DNA of 16,372 bases from SZUA-1377 sp964622255 (GTDB taxonomy: Bacteria > Campylobacterota > Campylobacteria > Campylobacterales > QNZT01), in assembly GCA_964622255.1 (NCBI GenBank), contig CAZUPK010000015.1:1-16372 (forward strand), given 5' to 3'. Position 1 is the stretch's first letter. Each line of letters opens with the position of its first letter. Position numbers and translations under genes: made by a program. The notes beneath the pieces are model-generated. The model saw only the letters and a list, made by a program, of their open reading frames with translations. It did no database searches and was not told where the DNA came from. Below, in pieces: positions 13,879-16,372 of this stretch.

Positions 13879-14910
13879 CCCAAAACCAACCTTTGCAAAT
13901 CCATATCTATGATCAAAGGTAGTTTGTGAAAACTTGTTATATAGATATGGGATTTCGCCATTGAACTGTCTGTGCATATATTTTCCACCTATGTATATAA
14001 ATCTTTTTTTATCTATAGGTTTTATAAAATTTAGATTTACGATATGATTATAGTTTATATATTTTAGATTTTCACTATCTGATCTAAAGAGCTTTGTATA
14101 GTAATATTTTAGTTCAACACTATATCTGTCACGATACAAAAGGTTAAAACCCAAGTTTATAGACTTTTCATCTCTATTTAAACTAAAGTCCAAATCATAT
14201 CCTTGCTCCATAGCCTTTTTAACTAACTCATCATTTGCTTTTATATTTGTAGTGATGCTAGAGAAGTTAAACTTAACAAAAGGAGTAATACTTACATAGT
14301 TAGACAAGATTTTTTTAACATCAAACTGGAGATAGTAACTTTTATCTTCCATATTTGTTATGGATATGTAAGGTTTATTGGATAGATACTTAAAGTTTAT
14401 AGTTCCATCATCTTTTGTCTCTTTTATCAAATATTTTGAATTTTTCTCTATCAATTTAAATCTATCTGAGATTTTATGTCCCAAATCATTTAAAGCATCT
14501 ATATTACTATAAAGCAACTTACCACCATCGTTAAAAACCATACCTACTTTTAGTTTAGTAGAAAGATCATCTAACATATCTTTAGAAAGGGTATATGTGC
14601 CACTTAGTTCATATCTGTTGTTTACCAAGGTTCCACTGCCATACTCTATCCTTTGTTGTAGCAAAGCTGTATCTATAGCCAAATCCTTAGAGTATCCATA
14701 CACTAAAGATATTTTATAGCCATCCATATTTCCTATGGAAGCATATTTTGATAGAGTTTTACCAAGTTCTTGGCTCTTTATGTCAAATACATCCAAAGTA
14801 TCGTTTAACTTTTGATACTCTATAGTAAATATATTCTTAACACTCCTATCATAACTATCACTCCCAAAAGAGCTTATCGTAATTAAACTTATGAGTAGAA
14901 ATCTTTTCAT
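13867..14910 (-). CDS. Probable outer-membrane beta-barrel protein
   Basis: A 347-residue protein with a signal peptide (MKRFLLISLITISSFGSD) and a body of alternating hydrophobic and polar residues with many Tyr and Phe, for example YKISLVYGYSK, YSVELKYYYTKLF, HIVNLNFIKPI and FIYIGGKYMHR. The C-terminus, FAKVGFGLVF, ends in Phe with alternating hydrophobics, the recognition signal for the BAM complex. These point to an outer-membrane beta-barrel of perhaps 12-14 strands. It is second of a two-gene minus-strand unit, 28 bases after the Trp-rich protein, with AAGGT as RBS. Convergent overlap of 12 bases with the four-cysteine protein leaves no room for a terminator. I cannot name the family; transport or anchoring of the neighbouring secreted proteins is a guess. 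Confidence 0.7.
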   Translation of the reverse strand: MKRFLLISLITISSFGSDSYDRSVKNIFTIEYQKLNDTLDVFDIKSQELGKTLSKYASIGNMDGYKISLVYGYSKDLAIDTALLQQRIEYGSGTLVNNRYELSGTYTLSKDMLDDLSTKLKVGMVFNDGGKLLYSNIDALNDLGHKISDRFKLIEKNSKYLIKETKDDGTINFKYLSNKPYISITNMEDKSYYLQFDVKKILSNYVSITPFVKFNFSSITTNIKANDELVKKAMEQGYDLDFSLNRDEKSINLGFNLLYRDRYSVELKYYYTKLFRSDSENLKYINYNHIVNLNFIKPIDKKRFIYIGGKYMHRQFNGEIPYLYNKFSQTTFDHRYGFAKVGFGLVF

Positions 14911-14938
14911 AAAAATACCTTATCTTATAATCTTATAG

Positions 14939-15898
14939 TCATCTTATAGTTACTTTAAATTTTACACTTTTACTATTTTTTATAGTTACTAAAAATGTTT
15001 CAAAATCAGCATCATTTTTAAAGTTTTTTACATCATCAAAACCACTGATATATATCTTCATATCAAAACTCTCTTTAGTATGAGGGATAGTTTTGTCAAA
15101 CACTGAAGCGATTTTTTGAGAATCTATAATCAGTTTCCCCTCACTATATGATAAAAATTTTTCTTTATTATTGTCTATATTTTTACAACTTCCACTATCT
15201 AACTCTTTTTCAACACAAGTTAATATCTTTGAACTATTTACTCCATTTTTACTTATAGAAAAAGGACCAAATGCTAACTTGTAGTGTTTTTTATTTGAGT
15301 ATCTATACAAATCAAAACCAAACATCAACTCTTTGTTAAAACTTTTTGTTTTTAAGTATATCTTATACTTCCCACTTGTAGTATCTATATCATAGCAACT
15401 TCCATTTTCACAAAGAAGAGGTTGATTGTCCAACTTGATATCCATCTTTGGTAGATATATCCAAACTCCCTCACCAACACTAACACTCTCAAACTTTTTA
15501 AACCCTTTTACATCTTTATCAAAATAAACCATCCATCTATCTTTACTATTATATTTCCAAGCAAAGGGAAGACTACTTTTAAACTTCTCTTTTAAGTTCC
15601 ACTTCCTAAAAACAGGCGAGACAAGATTCCACCCCTCTTTCCAACTATAACTATCACTTTTTTTAAGATTTGGAAGAGTTTGTCTGTTTTTTATCCAAAA
15701 ACCTTCACCCCCCTTTAGACTTGTTAGTTTTTTAACAAGAGGTGTATCTATAGTAGTTTTCCACTCACCCTCTTGATATGCCCAGATAACATTATCTTTA
15801 ATATCACCCTTAGATATATCAACATCTCCACCTGTTCCACTTAACTCCCAACTAAACAATAAAGTTGAAAAAATAGTTGAATATAAAATATATTTCAT
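14939..15898 (-). CDS. Secreted protein with tandem Trp-rich GWNLV modules
   Basis: A 319-residue exported protein (signal peptide about 1-16). Two Trp-rich modules follow. Module 1 (about 17-75) runs WELSGTGGDVDI, VIWAYQEGEWKT, GGEGFWIK; module 2 (about 85-155) runs GWNLVSPV, FAWKYNSKDRWMVY, VGEGVWIYLP. Both match the C-terminal modules of the C10 protease (GWTLAGS, SLWIYEGGWKL, RGFWV). The rest (about 160-319) starts with LLCENGSCYD and is rich in beta-type residues; it is not recognised. Cysteines at 163, 168 and two more near the middle could form disulfides. First gene of its operon, with an extended -10 promoter at 15928-15936. A surface or binding role is likely, by composition and neighbours. 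Confidence 0.75.
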   Translation of the reverse strand: MKYILYSTIFSTLLFSWELSGTGGDVDISKGDIKDNVIWAYQEGEWKTTIDTPLVKKLTSLKGGEGFWIKNRQTLPNLKKSDSYSWKEGWNLVSPVFRKWNLKEKFKSSLPFAWKYNSKDRWMVYFDKDVKGFKKFESVSVGEGVWIYLPKMDIKLDNQPLLCENGSCYDIDTTSGKYKIYLKTKSFNKELMFGFDLYRYSNKKHYKLAFGPFSISKNGVNSSKILTCVEKELDSGSCKNIDNNKEKFLSYSEGKLIIDSQKIASVFDKTIPHTKESFDMKIYISGFDDVKNFKNDADFETFLVTIKNSKSVKFKVTIR

Positions 15899-15927
15899 AA
15901 TATTGCCTTTTTTTTTAAGTCAAAAAA

Positions 15928-15936
15928 ATTATATCA
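15928..15936 (-). promoter_or_regulatory. Extended -10 promoter of the Trp-rich/barrel operon
   Basis: On the minus strand this reads TGATATAAT, an exact extended -10 element, about 30 bases before the ATG at 15898. The transcript start would be near 15921, with AAAGGC as a weak RBS. It faces away from the promoter at 15965-15973. Confidence 0.5.
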
Positions 15937-15964
15937 TAAAAAAAATATTAGTTTAATAATAGTG

Positions 15965-15973
15965 TGCTATAAT
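15965..15973 (+). promoter_or_regulatory. Extended -10 promoter of the lipoprotein gene
   Basis: TGCTATAAT is an exact extended -10 element. The transcript start is expected near 15980, giving a leader of about 30 bases with AAGGAG (15999-16004) five bases before the ATG. It is divergent from the minus-strand promoter 28 bases to the left, so a single regulator could reach both. Confidence 0.55.
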
Positions 15974-16009
15974 CAAAGCACAGAATAAATATCTACATAA
16001 GGAGTCAAA

Positions 16010-16372
16010 ATGAAAATAGGTCTTAGTAAGATAGCTAGTTTAGCTATAGTTGGTGGTTTAACAGCGGTTGTTATAGGTTGTGGGGGAAGTAGTGGATGGT
16101 TAGAGCCAAATAATAATCCTAATAATCTAACTGGTCCAGTAGTAAATAGTTACTTGGTTCATTTAATAGATAAAGCATGTGATGGAAGTGGTAAAAATTG
16201 TAGTGATGAAGTTGTACTTGATAAGAATAATAAAACAACTGGTAAAATAAGTTTTACCAAACCGCCAGTAGGAGTGATTACAGTTCCCGCTAGTGCTATT
16301 ATTGATACTAATGGTAATGGAGTGTATGATAACAATGGTTCTGATAAAGCGATAGGATTTGAGTTGAAAGGT
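16010..16372 (+). CDS. Lipoprotein with Ca-loop-like motif, cut by window edge
   Basis: An open frame of 121 codons with no stop before the window ends, so the 3' part is missing. The N-terminus is a lipoprotein signal: MKIGLSKIASLAIVGGLTAV, then the lipobox VIGC with Cys24 as the lipidated residue, followed by GGSSGW, a flexible linker. The seen mature part has cysteines in KACDGSGKNCSDE and the sequence IDTNGNGVYDNNGSD, which has the D-x-N-G-N-G spacing of dockerin or EF-hand-like calcium loops. The RBS AAGGAG is ideal. It probably sits in the outer membrane or on the cell surface. The family is not recognised; related proteins often carry long repeated extracellular regions, which cannot be checked here. 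Confidence 0.85.
   Translation, partial: MKIGLSKIASLAIVGGLTAVVIGCGGSSGWLEPNNNPNNLTGPVVNSYLVHLIDKACDGSGKNCSDEVVLDKNNKTTGKISFTKPPVGVITVPASAIIDTNGNGVYDNNGSDKAIGFELKG

Overview
The window is AT-rich (roughly 30% G+C) and dense in genes, and it looks like a chromosomal piece of a Campylobacterota (Epsilonproteobacteria) member. The grounds are the AT-rich coding style, promoters with a good -10 box and little visible -35 box, a short-LID adenylate kinase clustered with inorganic pyrophosphatase, and the general character of the proteins. The genus cannot be fixed from the sequence alone.

Region 1 (1-3900), cell-wall synthesis. Two class B penicillin-binding proteins lie in the same direction: the elongation transpeptidase MrdA/PBP2 and an FtsI/PBP3-type division transpeptidase. 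The 323-base gap between them holds a short antisense remnant of a TnpB (IS200/IS605 OrfB) gene. The ftsI promoter -10 box lies 7 bases from the ATG, which suggests a leaderless mRNA.

Region 2 (3900-7234), a tight metabolic operon: rpiB, a membrane-anchored coiled-coil protein, a 28-residue one-helix membrane protein, apt, trpB and a DedA-family membrane protein. Gaps are 0-10 bases. RpiB acts in the pentose phosphate pathway, which supplies the precursor of PRPP; Apt consumes PRPP.

Region 3 (7235-8166), RNA genes: an untranslated stretch with a strong 15-bp hairpin, then a consensus sigma-70 promoter (TTGACA, 17 bases, TATAAT) driving tRNA-Gln(UUG), initiator tRNA-fMet(CAU) and tRNA-Gly(UCC).

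Region 4 (8167-10002, minus strand), an adk, CinA-N-like, ppa operon read leftward. Adk and Ppa serve nucleotide and pyrophosphate housekeeping; the middle gene is a stand-alone molybdopterin-binding-fold protein without the CinA deamidase half.

Region 5 (10003-16372), an accessory cell-surface region and the most interesting part. On the plus strand lie a secreted family C10 (streptopain-like) cysteine protease with a propeptide and long C-terminal adhesive-looking domains, then a membrane-anchored protein and a small four-cysteine secreted protein, each with a strong RBS. Converging on them (overlapping by 12 bases) is a minus-strand pair: a secreted protein built of Trp-rich 'GWNLV...W.Y...W...GxGFWI' modules and a probable outer-membrane beta-barrel. 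The same Trp-rich module occurs twice at the C-terminus of the protease, which ties the two transcription units together. Divergent from this pair, and running off the right edge, is a lipoprotein with a calcium-loop-like motif. My inference is that this is a secreted protease/surface-display locus whose companion genes may include an inhibitor or anchoring partner of the protease; this is not shown by sequence alone.
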